DNA from: Roseibium sp.
Lineage (GTDB): Bacteria; Pseudomonadota; Alphaproteobacteria; Rhizobiales; Stappiaceae
NCBI GenBank assembly: GCA_017643215.1
Contig: JAEPNV010000010.1
Location: 124,001-188,000 of the forward strand
DNA length: 64,000 bases
Direction: 5' to 3'
In this document: positions 12,596 through 21,812 of the stretch, in pieces
How positions within the stretch are numbered: the first letter of the stretch is position 1
Layout: each line of letters begins with the position of its first letter
Position numbers and translations under genes: made by a program
The notes under the pieces: generated by a model
Seen by the model: the letters and a program-made list of their open reading frames with translations, nothing else
Database searches by the model: none
What the model was told of the DNA's origin: nothing

Positions 12596-13588
12596 TCACC
12601 CCTCCCTGGATGGTCCGGAGGTATCCGGAACCCGGCCGGACGTTGATCGGGAGCCACCCGCCTCCTTGCCAAAGACTTCCCTGGAGATTTCACCAATTCC
12701 GGACAGCGCTCCAAGCAGCGATGTCGCTTCCATCGGCAGAATGAGGGTTTTCTGGTTTCGGGACGTCGCCAGGTCGCGGAAGGCCTCGACATATTTGTTC
12801 GCCACGAAGTAATTGATCGCCTGCACATTTCCGGCCGCGATCGCTTCACTCACCATGGTTGTCGCCTTGGCTTCAGCTTCGGCTTCGCGCTCCCGTGCTT
12901 CGGCGTCGCGAAACGCTGATTCCCGCCGCCCTTCCGCTTCCAGGATCAATGACTGCTTTTCGCCTTCCGCCTTGAGAATTTCGGCCTGCCGCTTGCCTTC
13001 AGCTTCCAGGATCGCTGCGCGTTTATCCCGTTCCGCTTTCATCTGGCGCGCCATGGCGTCGACCAGATCGCGCGGCGGGTTGATGTCCTTGATCTCAATG
13101 CGGGTGATCTTCACGCCCCACGGCTCCGCCGCCGCGTCCACGACCTTCAGAAGGCGGGCATTGATCTCGTCGCGGTTCGACAATAGTTCGTCGAGGTCCA
13201 TGGAGCCCATGACCGACCGGATGTTAGTCATGGTCAGGTTCAGGATCGCGTTTTCCAGCCCGAGCACTTCATAGGCGGCCCGAGCGGCGTCGAGGATCTG
13301 GTAGAAGGTGATGCCGTCGGCGGTGATGGTCGCGTTGTCCCGCGTGATCACCTCCTGGGCCGGGACATCGAGGACCTGCTCCATCATGTTGAGTTTCCGG
13401 CCGATCTTGTCGACAAACGGAACGATCAGATTGAGGCCGGGTGTCAGGGTCTTGCGGTAACGCCCAAACCGCTCGATGGTGTAGTTAAAACCCTGCGGGA
13501 CCGTCTTGACCCCGGCAAATACAATTAAAATGACAAGGATCAGAAGAACGATCAGGGCAATATCGAAGCCGAGCAGATTGTCAGGCAT
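12596..13588 (-). CDS. SPFH/Band 7 (stomatin-like, QmcA-type) membrane protein
   Basis: A 330-residue protein with an N-terminal membrane anchor (about 5-28), a SPFH/Band 7 domain (about 30-200; VPQGFNYTIERFGRYRKTLTPG), a long charged coiled-coil region rich in Ala/Glu/Lys (about 190-260), and a polar C-terminal tail. ATG at 13588 is chosen because AAGGAGG lies five bases upstream; an upstream in-frame TTG overlaps that site. Family members form large oligomeric membrane cages and work with NfeD or FtsH. The partner NfeD follows after three bases, so the two are translated together. Confidence 0.92.
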   Translation of the reverse strand: MPDNLLGFDIALIVLLILVILIVFAGVKTVPQGFNYTIERFGRYRKTLTPGLNLIVPFVDKIGRKLNMMEQVLDVPAQEVITRDNATITADGITFYQILDAARAAYEVLGLENAILNLTMTNIRSVMGSMDLDELLSNRDEINARLLKVVDAAAEPWGVKITRIEIKDINPPRDLVDAMARQMKAERDKRAAILEAEGKRQAEILKAEGEKQSLILEAEGRRESAFRDAEAREREAEAEAKATTMVSEAIAAGNVQAINYFVANKYVEAFRDLATSRNQKTLILPMEATSLLGALSGIGEISREVFGKEAGGSRSTSGRVPDTSGPSREG

Positions 13589-14018
13589 TTGTGCCTCCTT
13601 CAAATACCATGGGCCGGGCGGCGGGGCGGAGTATGCGCTTGAACGGCGGCCTTGACCACAGTTGGATAAGCCGCGTCAACAGACAAAGGCACGGGCACGT
13701 TGATCGCATTTTCCGGACGGCCGGGAGTGGGAACACCCACCCGCGCGCGACTGCTCAGCCAACGCCTTGGCGCAATGAAACTGCGCACTGACGGCATCGA
13801 ACAGGCCATCCGAACTTGAATGTCCTGGGATCTGACGATATCGGGCCACTTGGCCATGATGTCGCAGCTGTCGTGGCGATGGAGAATGTCAAATTGGAGG
13901 CAGGCAGTCGTGGTCTATACGGTGGCCAGGTCACAGACCGGACATGCCGAACGGCTTGTCGGCCCGGCAATCCGTCCGCATTCCAAACGCCAAACACCGG
14001 GCGATAGAGAAAAAAGGC
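13589..14018 (-). other. 430-bp intergenic stretch between hemH and the SPFH gene, no gene supported
   Basis: No start-plus-site combination or recognisable domain was found on either strand. Short open frames here are rich in Arg and Pro, as expected from GC-rich noncoding DNA. At the hemH end a run of six T residues on the minus strand (14008-14013) follows a very short GGCT/AGCC stem overlapping the hemH stop. It might act as a weak terminator but falls short of a good one. The SPFH promoter should lie in the half nearest 13588. Confidence 0.5.
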
Positions 14019-15098
14019 TCAGAGCCAGCCGGAGAGTTCCCGCCGCACGATGTGCTCGATCACTTCCATACCGAGGTCGCTGTCGTTTAGGCATGGAATG
14101 TGGGAGAAGTGCTCCCCCCCGCTTTCCTCGAAGATCTCGCCCGCTTCGCCGGCGATCTCCTCAAGCGTTTCAAGGCAGTCGGACACAAAGCCGGGATTCA
14201 TGACCGCGATGTTCTTGACACCATCCTTGGCGAGTTGCTCGACCGTTTTATCCGTATAAGGCTGAAGCCATTCTTCCGGGCCAAACCGCGACTGGAAGGT
14301 CGTCTGGAGCTTGTCCTTGTCCCAGCCCAGAACCTCCCGCATGAGACGTGTCGTTTTCTGGCAGTGACAGTGATAGGGATCACCGCGCCGGAAGTAGGAT
14401 TGCGGGATCCCGTGATAAGACGTGAGAACGAGGTCAGGCTCGAAATCCAAAGATGCGATGTGCCGCTCCACCGACTTGGCCAGGGCCGTCACGTAGACCG
14501 GATCGTCATGGTAGGCGGGCACGGTCCGGATCGCAGGCTGCCAGCGCAAGTCCAGAAGCGTCCGGCACACTTCGTCATTCACCGTCGCTGTGGTCGTCGC
14601 CGAATATTGCGGATAAAGCGGAAACACGAGGATGCGGTCGCACCCTTCGTCCTTCAATGCCTTCAAACGGTCGGGGATCGACGGCTGCCCGTATCGCATG
14701 GCCCAATCGACATGAAGGCGTCCGTTCTGAGTGCCAAGGCAATCGGCCAGCTTGTGCGATTGACTGCGCGTGATCGTGCGCAGCGGTGACTCGTCGGCGT
14801 CGTGGTTCCAGATTTCCTCATAGGCCTTGCCGGATTTTCCAGGCCTGGTCATCAAGACGATGCCATAAAGGATCGGATACCAGATCGCCTTCGGCCATTC
14901 GATCACCCGTTTGTCTGACAAGAACTGCTTCAGATACCGGCGCATCGGCCAGTACGTCGTGGCATCCGGCGTCCCCAGATTCACCAGAAGCACGCCGATC
15001 TTGCCGGTTTTCACCTGAGGATGTCCGTCCGGCAGCTGCACGTTTCTCATCTCCAGCGTCGGATCTGCGGCAAGGGGAGCAGTGGGATGAACGGTCAT
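14019..15098 (-). CDS. hemH: Ferrochelatase
   Basis: It inserts Fe2+ into protoporphyrin IX, the last step of heme synthesis, at the cytoplasmic face of the membrane. The 359-residue length is normal. Diagnostic motifs are GVLLVNLGTPDA near the N-terminus, VFPLYPQYSATTTA, the catalytic-His motif SYHGIPQSYFRRGDPYHCHCQKTTR, and the FGPEEWLQPYTD and NPGFVSDCLETLEEI segments. The C-terminal ISGEAGE-FEESGG-like stretch also fits. There are about 20 extra N-terminal residues compared with compact family members; the start has a GGA six bases upstream. It appears to be transcribed alone. Confidence 0.96.
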   Translation of the reverse strand: MTVHPTAPLAADPTLEMRNVQLPDGHPQVKTGKIGVLLVNLGTPDATTYWPMRRYLKQFLSDKRVIEWPKAIWYPILYGIVLMTRPGKSGKAYEEIWNHDADESPLRTITRSQSHKLADCLGTQNGRLHVDWAMRYGQPSIPDRLKALKDEGCDRILVFPLYPQYSATTTATVNDEVCRTLLDLRWQPAIRTVPAYHDDPVYVTALAKSVERHIASLDFEPDLVLTSYHGIPQSYFRRGDPYHCHCQKTTRLMREVLGWDKDKLQTTFQSRFGPEEWLQPYTDKTVEQLAKDGVKNIAVMNPGFVSDCLETLEEIAGEAGEIFEESGGEHFSHIPCLNDSDLGMEVIEHIVRRELSGWL

Positions 15099-15293
15099 AA
15101 CAGGTCCATAACGCTAAGTGTGATCGGAGCAAGACTAGATATCTCGGTCAGAGGTTGATTCCAACCGTGTCAAAGGTCCTACGCAGGCCAAATAGCCTGG
15201 ATCACAATTCCAGCGTCCCCGGAAACCTGCCAAAAGCCGTCCCGGTCAATTTGCCGCACCATTTGCGGGAAGTATAGACGGCAAAACGACCGG

Positions 15294-16532
15294 TCAGGCG
15301 CTGTAATCGCGCTCGTCGGCAATCACCTTTCCATCGTTGGGCAGGGCGCCCGGCGCGACGATCTGGATGTCACCCTTCAGCCGGGTGACGTCCTTGAGCG
15401 TCTCCGCGACAGCCGCGGCAAGACCGTCGGCCTGTCCGCTGCTTTCGATCGACAGAACCATGACATCGGTATCACCCGACCGTTTCACCGTCAAACGGGC
15501 CTTCTGGATTTCCGAATGGCATTTCTGTATTTCGGCGATCTGTGCCGGATCGACGAACATGCCCTTGATTTTGGTCCGCTGGTCGGCGCGTCCCATCCAT
15601 CCCGCGATCCGCATATTGGTCCGCCCGCAGGGTGAAATACCCGGCAGGACTTGTGACAGATCGCCGGTCCCGAACCGGATCAGGGGGTAGGTCCGATTGA
15701 AACAGGTGACGACAAGCTCGCCGACTTCACCCTCGCCCACCGGATCTCCGGTTCCTGGCCGAACGATCTCGACGATATAGTCCTCGTTGACGATCATCCC
15801 CTCCCGGGCATCGCTCTCATAGGCGATCACGCCGAGATCGGCGGTCGCGTAGCACTGTCCGACGCGAATACCCCGCTGCTCGTAATCCTCCCGCATTGCG
15901 GGAAACAGCGCCCCACCCGAAACAAGGGCCTGCCGGATCGAGGAGACGTCGCGGCCTTGTTCGGCCCCCCGGTCCAAAAGAACCTTGAGATAGTCCGGCG
16001 TTCCGATGAACCCGCTGGGTTTGAGGACCTCAACGGCCTCAGCCTGAATGTCCGTGTTTCCAACACCTGCCGGAAACACCGTGCACCCAAGGGTGCGGGC
16101 GCCGTGATCAAGGATGAAGCCGCCCGGCGTCAAATGATAGGAGAACGCATTGACAACGATGTCGCCCGGCCGGAAGCCCGCGGCGTGAAGCGCCCGGGCT
16201 CCGTTCCAGGGGTCATCGCCCGGGGCCTGAGGTTCCCAGATCGGGCCAGGCGACATGAACACCCGTTCGACACCTTCCAGAGAGCCCACCAGAAAACCCC
16301 CAAACGGCGGGTGGTCCTTTTGTTTGGCCTGGAGGTCGGACTTGCGCAAAACGGGCAGTTTCGACAGACCGTCACGGCCGGAGACGGCATCGGGTTCAAT
16401 TCCAGCCAGATGCGCGGCCCAACCCGGCGCATTCGTAACGGCATGGTCCAGCAAGCCCGGAAGCCGGGCAAACAAATCCCGTTCGCGCTCGGCAGGGTCC
16501 TGCCGCTCGCGCGCCTCATACATCTCGTTCAT
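15294..16532 (-). CDS. PaaK-like phenylacetate-CoA ligase family protein (AMP-forming)
   Basis: A 412-residue adenylate-forming enzyme related to phenylacetate-CoA ligase, which activates a carboxylic acid with ATP and then CoA. Visible family features include LPVLRKSDLQAKQ, a hydrophobic core with FSYHLTPGG, the QALVSGGALFPAMRED segment, the ATADLGVIAYES adenine-pocket region, the VVTCFNRTYPLIRFGTGDLS motif and a C-terminal lid domain. It is slightly shorter than PaaK (about 430-440). A GGAG site precedes the ATG. It is the last gene of a cluster holding a FadD-like ligase and a complete LIV-type importer, so its substrate is probably the imported acid. The exact substrate is not known. Confidence 0.85.
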   Translation of the reverse strand: MNEMYEARERQDPAERERDLFARLPGLLDHAVTNAPGWAAHLAGIEPDAVSGRDGLSKLPVLRKSDLQAKQKDHPPFGGFLVGSLEGVERVFMSPGPIWEPQAPGDDPWNGARALHAAGFRPGDIVVNAFSYHLTPGGFILDHGARTLGCTVFPAGVGNTDIQAEAVEVLKPSGFIGTPDYLKVLLDRGAEQGRDVSSIRQALVSGGALFPAMREDYEQRGIRVGQCYATADLGVIAYESDAREGMIVNEDYIVEIVRPGTGDPVGEGEVGELVVTCFNRTYPLIRFGTGDLSQVLPGISPCGRTNMRIAGWMGRADQRTKIKGMFVDPAQIAEIQKCHSEIQKARLTVKRSGDTDVMVLSIESSGQADGLAAAVAETLKDVTRLKGDIQIVAPGALPNDGKVIADERDYSA

Positions 16533-16568
16533 GGTCTTCTCCGCTTTGGGCAGGGGCGGGTTTGCGCC

Positions 16569-17426
16569 CTACGCCAGCCAGCGCTTCCTGCGTTTGTAGT
16601 GCTTCACATTACGGAAGGAGCGGCGTCCCTCGCCGCCCACTCCAAGGTAGAATTCCTTGACGTCCTCATTCTCGCGAAGCGCCTTCGCATCGCCGTCCAG
16701 CACGATGCGGCCGGATTCCAGAATGTAGCCGTAAGTGGCGTATTTGAGCGCCACGTTCGTGTTCTGCTCGGCCAGAAGAAAGGAGACACCCTCGTTGTCG
16801 TTAAGCCGTTTGACAATTTCAAAGATCTCCTCGACCAGTTGCGGCGCAAGCCCCATGGACGGTTCATCGAGCAGGATCATTTTCGGCCGGCTCATCAGCG
16901 CGCGGCCGATGGCGCACATTTGCTGTTCACCCCCGGACGTGTATCCGGCCTGGCTTTGCCGCCGTTCGCGCAGCCGCGGGAAATAGCTGTAGACCATTTC
17001 CAGATCGGACTTGATCGCCGACGCGCCGTCCTTGCGTGTGTAGGCGCCGGTCAGAAGGTTCTCCTCGATGGTCAGGTGACCGAAGCAGTGGCGGCCTTCC
17101 ATGACCTGAATGCAGCCACGCCGGACAAGGTCGTTTGGCGACAACGACTGAACCTGATCGCCTTCAAACACAATCTGGCCTTTTGTGACCTCGCCGCGCT
17201 CGGCGCTCAAAAGGTTTGAGACCGCCTTGAGGGTGGTGGTTTTTCCGGCCCCGTTGGCGCCCAAAAGCGCGACAATTCCACCGCGCGGGACACTAAGAGA
17301 CACGCCTTTCAGAACGAGAATGACATGGTCGTAAATCACTTCGATGTTGTTGACCGACAAGATCGGTTCGCTTTGCGGTGCGTCCGCGACGGCATCTTGC
17401 GGCCGGTCGATTTCCAAAGTGGACAT
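16569..17426 (-). CDS. LIV-type ABC transporter ATP-binding protein (LivF-like)
   Basis: A cytoplasmic ATPase of a branched-chain amino acid-type importer. Walker A is GANGAGKTTT, the signature motif reads SGGEQQM, Walker B is MILLDEPSMGL, and the switch is EQN in LLAEQNTNVAL. It is LivF-like by its C-terminal arrangement. ATG at 17426 is chosen over an upstream TTG (17447) because it yields the usual N-terminus; GGAG lies about twelve bases upstream, so the site is weak. The 285-residue protein carries a tail of about 40 residues beyond the family norm, basic at its end. It follows the binding-protein gene after a stem-loop. Confidence 0.9.
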   Translation of the reverse strand: MSTLEIDRPQDAVADAPQSEPILSVNNIEVIYDHVILVLKGVSLSVPRGGIVALLGANGAGKTTTLKAVSNLLSAERGEVTKGQIVFEGDQVQSLSPNDLVRRGCIQVMEGRHCFGHLTIEENLLTGAYTRKDGASAIKSDLEMVYSYFPRLRERRQSQAGYTSGGEQQMCAIGRALMSRPKMILLDEPSMGLAPQLVEEIFEIVKRLNDNEGVSFLLAEQNTNVALKYATYGYILESGRIVLDGDAKALRENEDVKEFYLGVGGEGRRSFRNVKHYKRRKRWLA

Positions 17427-17463
17427 GGTGTTCCGTCGCTCCGACAAGACAGTCAGTAAGGAT

Positions 17464-17492
17464 CATCCCGCCGCCCAAAAAACGGCGGGATG
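17464..17492 (-). other. Intercistronic stem-loop after the binding-protein gene
   Basis: A perfect 10-bp stem (CATCCCGCCG paired with CGGCGGGATG) with a 9-base loop lies 11 bp after the stop of the substrate-binding protein gene and before the LivF-like gene. No T-run follows the stem on the minus strand; the T-run is in the loop. Such hairpins typically protect the upstream mRNA and make the binding protein more abundant than the ATPase. The structure is seen; the function is inference. Confidence 0.65.
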
Positions 17493-17502
17493 AGAAGGTT
17501 GC

Positions 17503-18834
17503 TTAGTTCGGGCAGGGCTCGGTGCGGGCCGGCCAGGGTGCATTCTTTTCGGCATAATCCGCCGCAGCGGCTTCAAGCAGCGGACGCACCACGTCCCGCA
17601 TCGGCTCGATCCAGTCGGTCACCTTGACGAACTTCTCGCCGTCCCACTCCTGGATGAACACCGGATGGCTGCCGGCATGATCGTCACAGGTCACCTTCAT
17701 GGGATGCGCAAAGCCCGACAGGCCCAATTCGGCCAGCCGTTCTTCGGTCAGATCAAGCGACTCAAGACCCATCCGCATGTCCGCGCCGGTGATCACCTTT
17801 TTGCCGGTCAACTCCTGCGCCGTGCGGATGCCTTCTGCGATGATCACCGAGTTCAACACACCGCGGTTATAAAGCGTGCCGCCCATGCTTTCGGGATCTG
17901 TCGGAACTTTGCCCGTATCGACGACATACTTCTTGATGTCCTGAAGCGCGGGGAAATCCATCCCGACGCCGGAGAAATTCATGGCCTTGTACCCGGCAGC
18001 GGCCGCGCCGCCAGCGGCTGCATCGTCCTCACCGGCCGACCACCACACGCCGATGAACTTGTCCATCGGGAACCGGATCTTGACCGCTTCCTTGATCGCG
18101 GTCGGGTTCATGGCGCCCCAGCCCCACATCACCATGTAGTCGGGCCGGTCGCGGCGCACGTTCAGCCACTGTGACGACTGGTTCTGCATTTCCTTGCCCG
18201 GGACCGGGTATTGCAGCAGCTCAAAGCCGTATTTTTCTGCGAGTTGCTCCAGCAGCGGGATCGGTTCACGGCCATAGCCGGCGTCAAGGAAGATGTAACC
18301 GATCTTCTTGCCCTTCAGGTTTTCACGACCGCCTTCCTGCTCGCCGATGTATTTGATGACCACGGACGCGCCATCCCAATAAGTATCCGGCACGTTGAAC
18401 ACCCAGGGGAAGGTTTCGCCCACAGCCGCCGCCGACAATCCATAGCCCATGGAAAGCACGGGGATCTTGTCGACCGACGCCTTTGGAATGAGCTGAAGCG
18501 TAATGCCGGTCGAATACGGATTGTAGACCAGCGCGCCCTTGCCCTTGGTCGCCTCGTAGCACTCGACGCCCTTTTGGGCGTTGTAGCCGGTTTCGCATTC
18601 CTCGATCTCGAGCCGGACACCGCCGATGCCGCCGTCCCGTTCGTTGAGCATATGAAGGTAATCGGCCATACCGTTTGCGATATGGATACCGGAACCCGCG
18701 AACGGACCGGTTCGATACGTCAGAAGCGGTACATAGTTGCTGTCTTCGGCCTTGGCGGCCTCCGAGAGGACGCCGCTGAAAGCGACGCCGAGCGCGACAG
18801 CGGTGCTGAGCGCAAGATTTTTGACGTGTTTCAT
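17503..18834 (-). CDS. LIV-type ABC transporter substrate-binding protein
   Basis: A periplasmic binding protein of the Peripla_BP_6 type (443 residues). An N-terminal signal peptide (about 1-29, ending SEAAKAE) has a strong GGGAGG site before the ATG. The mature part opens with YVPLLTYRTGPFAGSGIHIANG, the usual first strand of the ligand cleft, and continues with EIEECETGYNAQKG. Two Cys pairs may form disulfides (ECETGYNAQKGVEC; TCDD with EPCPN). It is longer than classical LivK (about 370) and resembles binding proteins found next to AMP-forming ligases rather than Leu/Ile/Val receptors. The ligand is probably an organic or aromatic acid; this is inference from neighbours. Confidence 0.88.
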   Translation of the reverse strand: MKHVKNLALSTAVALGVAFSGVLSEAAKAEDSNYVPLLTYRTGPFAGSGIHIANGMADYLHMLNERDGGIGGVRLEIEECETGYNAQKGVECYEATKGKGALVYNPYSTGITLQLIPKASVDKIPVLSMGYGLSAAAVGETFPWVFNVPDTYWDGASVVIKYIGEQEGGRENLKGKKIGYIFLDAGYGREPIPLLEQLAEKYGFELLQYPVPGKEMQNQSSQWLNVRRDRPDYMVMWGWGAMNPTAIKEAVKIRFPMDKFIGVWWSAGEDDAAAGGAAAAGYKAMNFSGVGMDFPALQDIKKYVVDTGKVPTDPESMGGTLYNRGVLNSVIIAEGIRTAQELTGKKVITGADMRMGLESLDLTEERLAELGLSGFAHPMKVTCDDHAGSHPVFIQEWDGEKFVKVTDWIEPMRDVVRPLLEAAAADYAEKNAPWPARTEPCPN

Positions 18835-18875
18835 TCATTCCTCCCTTGCGGTTCTGAACACCTCAGAATCCACTG

Positions 18876-18922
18876 GACCGGTTGCGCCATCCTCCCCGGA
18901 CCGGTCCGACGTCCGGATGGCG
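18876..18922 (-). promoter_or_regulatory. Two mutually exclusive hairpins ahead of the binding-protein gene
   Basis: In the 104-bp gap between the LivM-like and binding-protein genes two structures compete. One pairs GACCGGT (18876-18882) with ACCGGTC (18900-18906). The other pairs CCGGAC (18896-18901) with GTCCGG (18911-18916), and extends with CGCCAT (18885-18890) and ATGGCG (18917-18922). They share bases and cannot form together. It may tune translation of the following gene, or be only an mRNA-processing site. Confidence 0.35.
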
Positions 18923-18938
18923 TGGCAGGGTCAAGCCC

Positions 18939-20015
18939 CTAATAGGGGAATGGCCAGACCCGCAACTTTTGTTTGGCGATCTGCCACAATCTTGCAAATC
19001 CGTGCGGTTCGACGATCAGGAAAAAGATGATCAGCGCACCGACAACCATGAAGGTCAAATGCTCGACCGTTTCCGCGCCGATTTCAATTCCGATCGCGCC
19101 CGGGATGAATTTCAGCGCGACCGGCAAGATCCAGATGAACGCCGCGCCCAGGAACGCGCCGCCAAGGCTGCCCAAACCGCCCAGAATCACCATGAACAGG
19201 ATCTGGAAGGACAGCGTGATCGAATAGGACGACGGTTCAGCGGCATTCAACCAGAAGAACACCATCATTGCACCGGCTACCCCGCAGATATAGGAGGAAA
19301 CCGCGAAGGCCATCAACTTGGTTTGCAGCGGCCGGATGCCCATCAACTCGGCCGCGATGTCCATATCCCGGATCATCATCCAGGACCGGCCGATCCGGCC
19401 GCGAAGGACATTGGCGATCAAAAACGCGATCGCCACTGTGATCGACAGCACGACGAAGTACCGGGCCAAGGGTGTGGCTTCGGCGCCGGAAACGACCACG
19501 CCGAACATTTCACGCTTGGGAATCTCAATCGCCCCGGACGCATTGTAGTTATAAAGCCACGGGATGCGGATGAAGCACCACTCCAGGAAGAACTGAGCGG
19601 CAAGCGTGGTCACAGCAAGGTAAAGCCCTTTGATCCGCAGGCTCGGCAGCCCAAAGATTGCGCCGATGAACGCTGCGAAAAATCCGGACAGAAGAACGAG
19701 GAAAACAACGTTCACATCCGGGAAAATCGTGGTGAGTTTGTAGGCCGCATAGGCCCCCACACCCATGAACGCGCCGGTTCCAAGGGACAGCTGACCGCAG
19801 AATCCGGTCAGGACGTTGAGACCGATCGCCGCCAGTGAAAACACCAGAAACGGGATCATGATCGACGCGAGGAAAAAGTCGTTGGCGGTCAGGGGAATGA
19901 CAACAAAGGCCACCAGCAGAATGACACCGATACCGACCAGATCCTGGCGGATCGGAAACAGCGCCTGATCGGCTTCGTAGCTTGTTTTGTATTGTCCGGC
20001 TTCACGGTAGAACAT
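18939..20015 (-). CDS. LIV-type ABC transporter permease (LivM-like)
   Basis: An inner-membrane permease of 358 residues with about ten hydrophobic segments beginning around residue 28. The LivM-type motif LSLGTGAFMGVGAYAAY and the cytoplasmic coupling region GRSWMMIRDMDIAAELMGI are present, followed by KLMAFAVSSYICGVAGAM. The long C-terminal end after the last helix (ARLWQIAKQKLRVWPFPY) is common for this subclass. It follows the LivH-like gene by six bases and precedes the binding-protein gene. Confidence 0.92.
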   Translation of the reverse strand: MFYREAGQYKTSYEADQALFPIRQDLVGIGVILLVAFVVIPLTANDFFLASIMIPFLVFSLAAIGLNVLTGFCGQLSLGTGAFMGVGAYAAYKLTTIFPDVNVVFLVLLSGFFAAFIGAIFGLPSLRIKGLYLAVTTLAAQFFLEWCFIRIPWLYNYNASGAIEIPKREMFGVVVSGAEATPLARYFVVLSITVAIAFLIANVLRGRIGRSWMMIRDMDIAAELMGIRPLQTKLMAFAVSSYICGVAGAMMVFFWLNAAEPSSYSITLSFQILFMVILGGLGSLGGAFLGAAFIWILPVALKFIPGAIGIEIGAETVEHLTFMVVGALIIFFLIVEPHGFARLWQIAKQKLRVWPFPY

Positions 20016-20021
20016 GTCGAC

Positions 20022-20975
20022 TTACACCCGCTCGATGATTTTTTCGCCGAACAGCCCTTGCGGCCGGAACAACAGGAAAATGAGGGCGATGATATAGGCG
20101 AGCCAGGACTCAATCCCGCCGCCGACCAGGCCGCCCCAATAAAGCTCGCCGATCTTTTCGCCGAACCCGATGATCAAACCGCCGATGATCGCGCCCGGGA
20201 TGGACGTGAAGCCGCCGAGGATCAGCACCGGCAGGGCTTTGAAGGCAATGATTTCGAGCGCGAAAGACACATCGGAACGGGCCCCCCACATGATGCCGGT
20301 CGCCAAGGCGACGAGGCCGGCGGCAAACCAGACGATGGCCCAGATCTGATTGAGCGAGATACCGACCGAAAGGGCCGCCTGGTGATCGTCGGCCACCGCG
20401 CGCAGCGCCCGCCCGATCCGGGTCTTGTTGAAAAACACACCAAGCGTTGCAACCATGATGATGGCGATGACGGCGGCCGCGACATCGATATGCTGCAAGA
20501 TGACGAGACCGCGCTCGCCGAACTCGAAGGCGGTCGAACCGGTCGGAAGACCCAGCTCATCGGCGATCATCCGCTTGGGCTCGCCGCCGAAAATGAACTC
20601 GCCAAAGCCGATCAGGAAATAGGTCAGACCGATCGTTGCCATCAACAGGATGATGTCAGGCTGATTGACCAGCGGCCGCATGACCACCCGCTCGATGCTG
20701 TAGGCGAGGATGCCCATCACGCCGATGGTCAATATCAATGCCAGATAGGCCGGCACCCCGTTTTCGTGCAATCCGACAAGCGTCAGGCCCGCAAAAACGA
20801 CCATGATGCCTTGCGCGAAGTTGAACACGCCGGAGGCCTTGAAGATCAGCACGAATCCGAGCGCGATCAGCGCATACAAGATGCCCGCGACAAAGCCCTC
20901 CCACAGCACCTGCAGGAAAAAATCCGGCATTTGGTACATCTGAACGAAGGGATCGATGAAAATGTCATACAGCAT
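20022..20975 (-). CDS. LIV-type ABC transporter permease (LivH-like)
   Basis: An inner-membrane permease of 317 residues with about eight to nine hydrophobic segments. The N-terminal LQVLWEGFVAGILYALIALGFVLIFKASGVFNFAQG motif region is typical of LivH, as is the coupling segment RTRIGRALRAVADDHQAALSVGI and the late SIPGAIIGGLIIGFGE motif. A GGGGGA site precedes the ATG. It lies 15 bp after the LivG-like gene. Together with the LivM-like protein it forms the transmembrane channel of the importer. Confidence 0.93.
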   Translation of the reverse strand: MLYDIFIDPFVQMYQMPDFFLQVLWEGFVAGILYALIALGFVLIFKASGVFNFAQGIMVVFAGLTLVGLHENGVPAYLALILTIGVMGILAYSIERVVMRPLVNQPDIILLMATIGLTYFLIGFGEFIFGGEPKRMIADELGLPTGSTAFEFGERGLVILQHIDVAAAVIAIIMVATLGVFFNKTRIGRALRAVADDHQAALSVGISLNQIWAIVWFAAGLVALATGIMWGARSDVSFALEIIAFKALPVLILGGFTSIPGAIIGGLIIGFGEKIGELYWGGLVGGGIESWLAYIIALIFLLFRPQGLFGEKIIERV

Positions 20976-20990
20976 CCGGTCTTTCCCCCG

Positions 20991-21812
20991 TTAGTGGCTG
21001 ACGCCGAGATATGCGTCGATCACAGCCTGGCTTTTCTGCACGTCTTCTGGAGAGCCGTCTGCGATTTTCCGGCCGTAGTCGAGCACGACGACCCGGTCGG
21101 ACAAGTCCATCACCACGCCCATGTCGTGTTCAATCAGCGCGATCGTTGTGCCGAATTCCTGGTTCACGTCCAAAATGAACCGGCTCATGTCTTCCTTTTC
21201 TTCCAGGTTCATGCCGGCCATCGGTTCGTCCAGGAGCAAAAGCTCCGGTTCCATCGCCAGCGCCCGGCCAAGCTCCACCCGCTTTTGTAAGCCGTAGGGC
21301 AGCCGGCCGACCGGGGTCTTGCGGATCGCCTGGATTTCGAGGAAATCGATGATGTCCTCGACCTTGCGCCGGTGTTCGATCTCCTCGCGCTCGGCCGGGC
21401 CGCGCCACAAAAGCTGCCAGAAGAAATTCCGATGCATCTTCAAGGAGCGGCCGGACATGATGTTGTCCAAGGTCGTCATGCCCTTGAACAAGGCCACGTT
21501 CTGGAACGTGCGCGCGATGCCCTGGCTTGCGGCCTCGTAGGGCCGCATTTTGCTGCGCACGGAGCCGCGCCACGTGATCGTGCCTTCCTGCGGGTGATAA
21601 AACCCGTTGATCACGTTCAGCATCGAGGTTTTGCCGGCGCCGTTCGGCCCGATGATGGCCCGGATTTCGCCTTTCAAAATGTCGAACGAGATATCGGTGA
21701 TCGCCTTGACCCCGCCAAAGGCCAAGGAGACATTGTCCACCCGTAAAAGCACGTCACTGTTGGTTGCCGGTACGCTTTGCGGCAGCTCGTCCTTCGCGAC
21801 AAAGGCATTCAT
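20991..21812 (-). CDS. LIV-type ABC transporter ATP-binding protein (LivG-like)
   Basis: A cytoplasmic ATPase of 273 residues. Walker A is GPNGAGKTS, the signature region is degenerate (RLPYGLQKRVELGRAL in place of LSGGQ), Walker B is LLLLDEPMAGMN, and the switch His is in IALIEHDMGVVMDLSD. The C-terminal ALIEHDMGVVMDLSDRVVVLDYG is typical of LivG. Its ATG overlaps the stop of the acyl-CoA ligase gene by four bases (ATGA), with AGGAGG upstream, so the two are translationally coupled. That coupling ties transport directly to substrate activation. Confidence 0.93.
   Translation of the reverse strand: MNAFVAKDELPQSVPATNSDVLLRVDNVSLAFGGVKAITDISFDILKGEIRAIIGPNGAGKTSMLNVINGFYHPQEGTITWRGSVRSKMRPYEAASQGIARTFQNVALFKGMTTLDNIMSGRSLKMHRNFFWQLLWRGPAEREEIEHRRKVEDIIDFLEIQAIRKTPVGRLPYGLQKRVELGRALAMEPELLLLDEPMAGMNLEEKEDMSRFILDVNQEFGTTIALIEHDMGVVMDLSDRVVVLDYGRKIADGSPEDVQKSQAVIDAYLGVSH

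Noticed and set aside
14007-14025. Possible terminator at the hemH end
   Set aside because: Six T follow only a 4-bp GGCT/AGCC stem that overlaps the stop codon, too weak to call.
15957-17219. A 420-codon frame antisense to the PaaK-like and LivF-like genes
   Set aside because: It crosses two real genes and their gap, so it cannot be a conserved coding unit without disrupting both; no domain.
19992-21290. A 432-codon frame antisense to the LIV permease genes
   Set aside because: Very rich in Asp, His and Gln as expected from reading membrane-protein codons backward; no domain.
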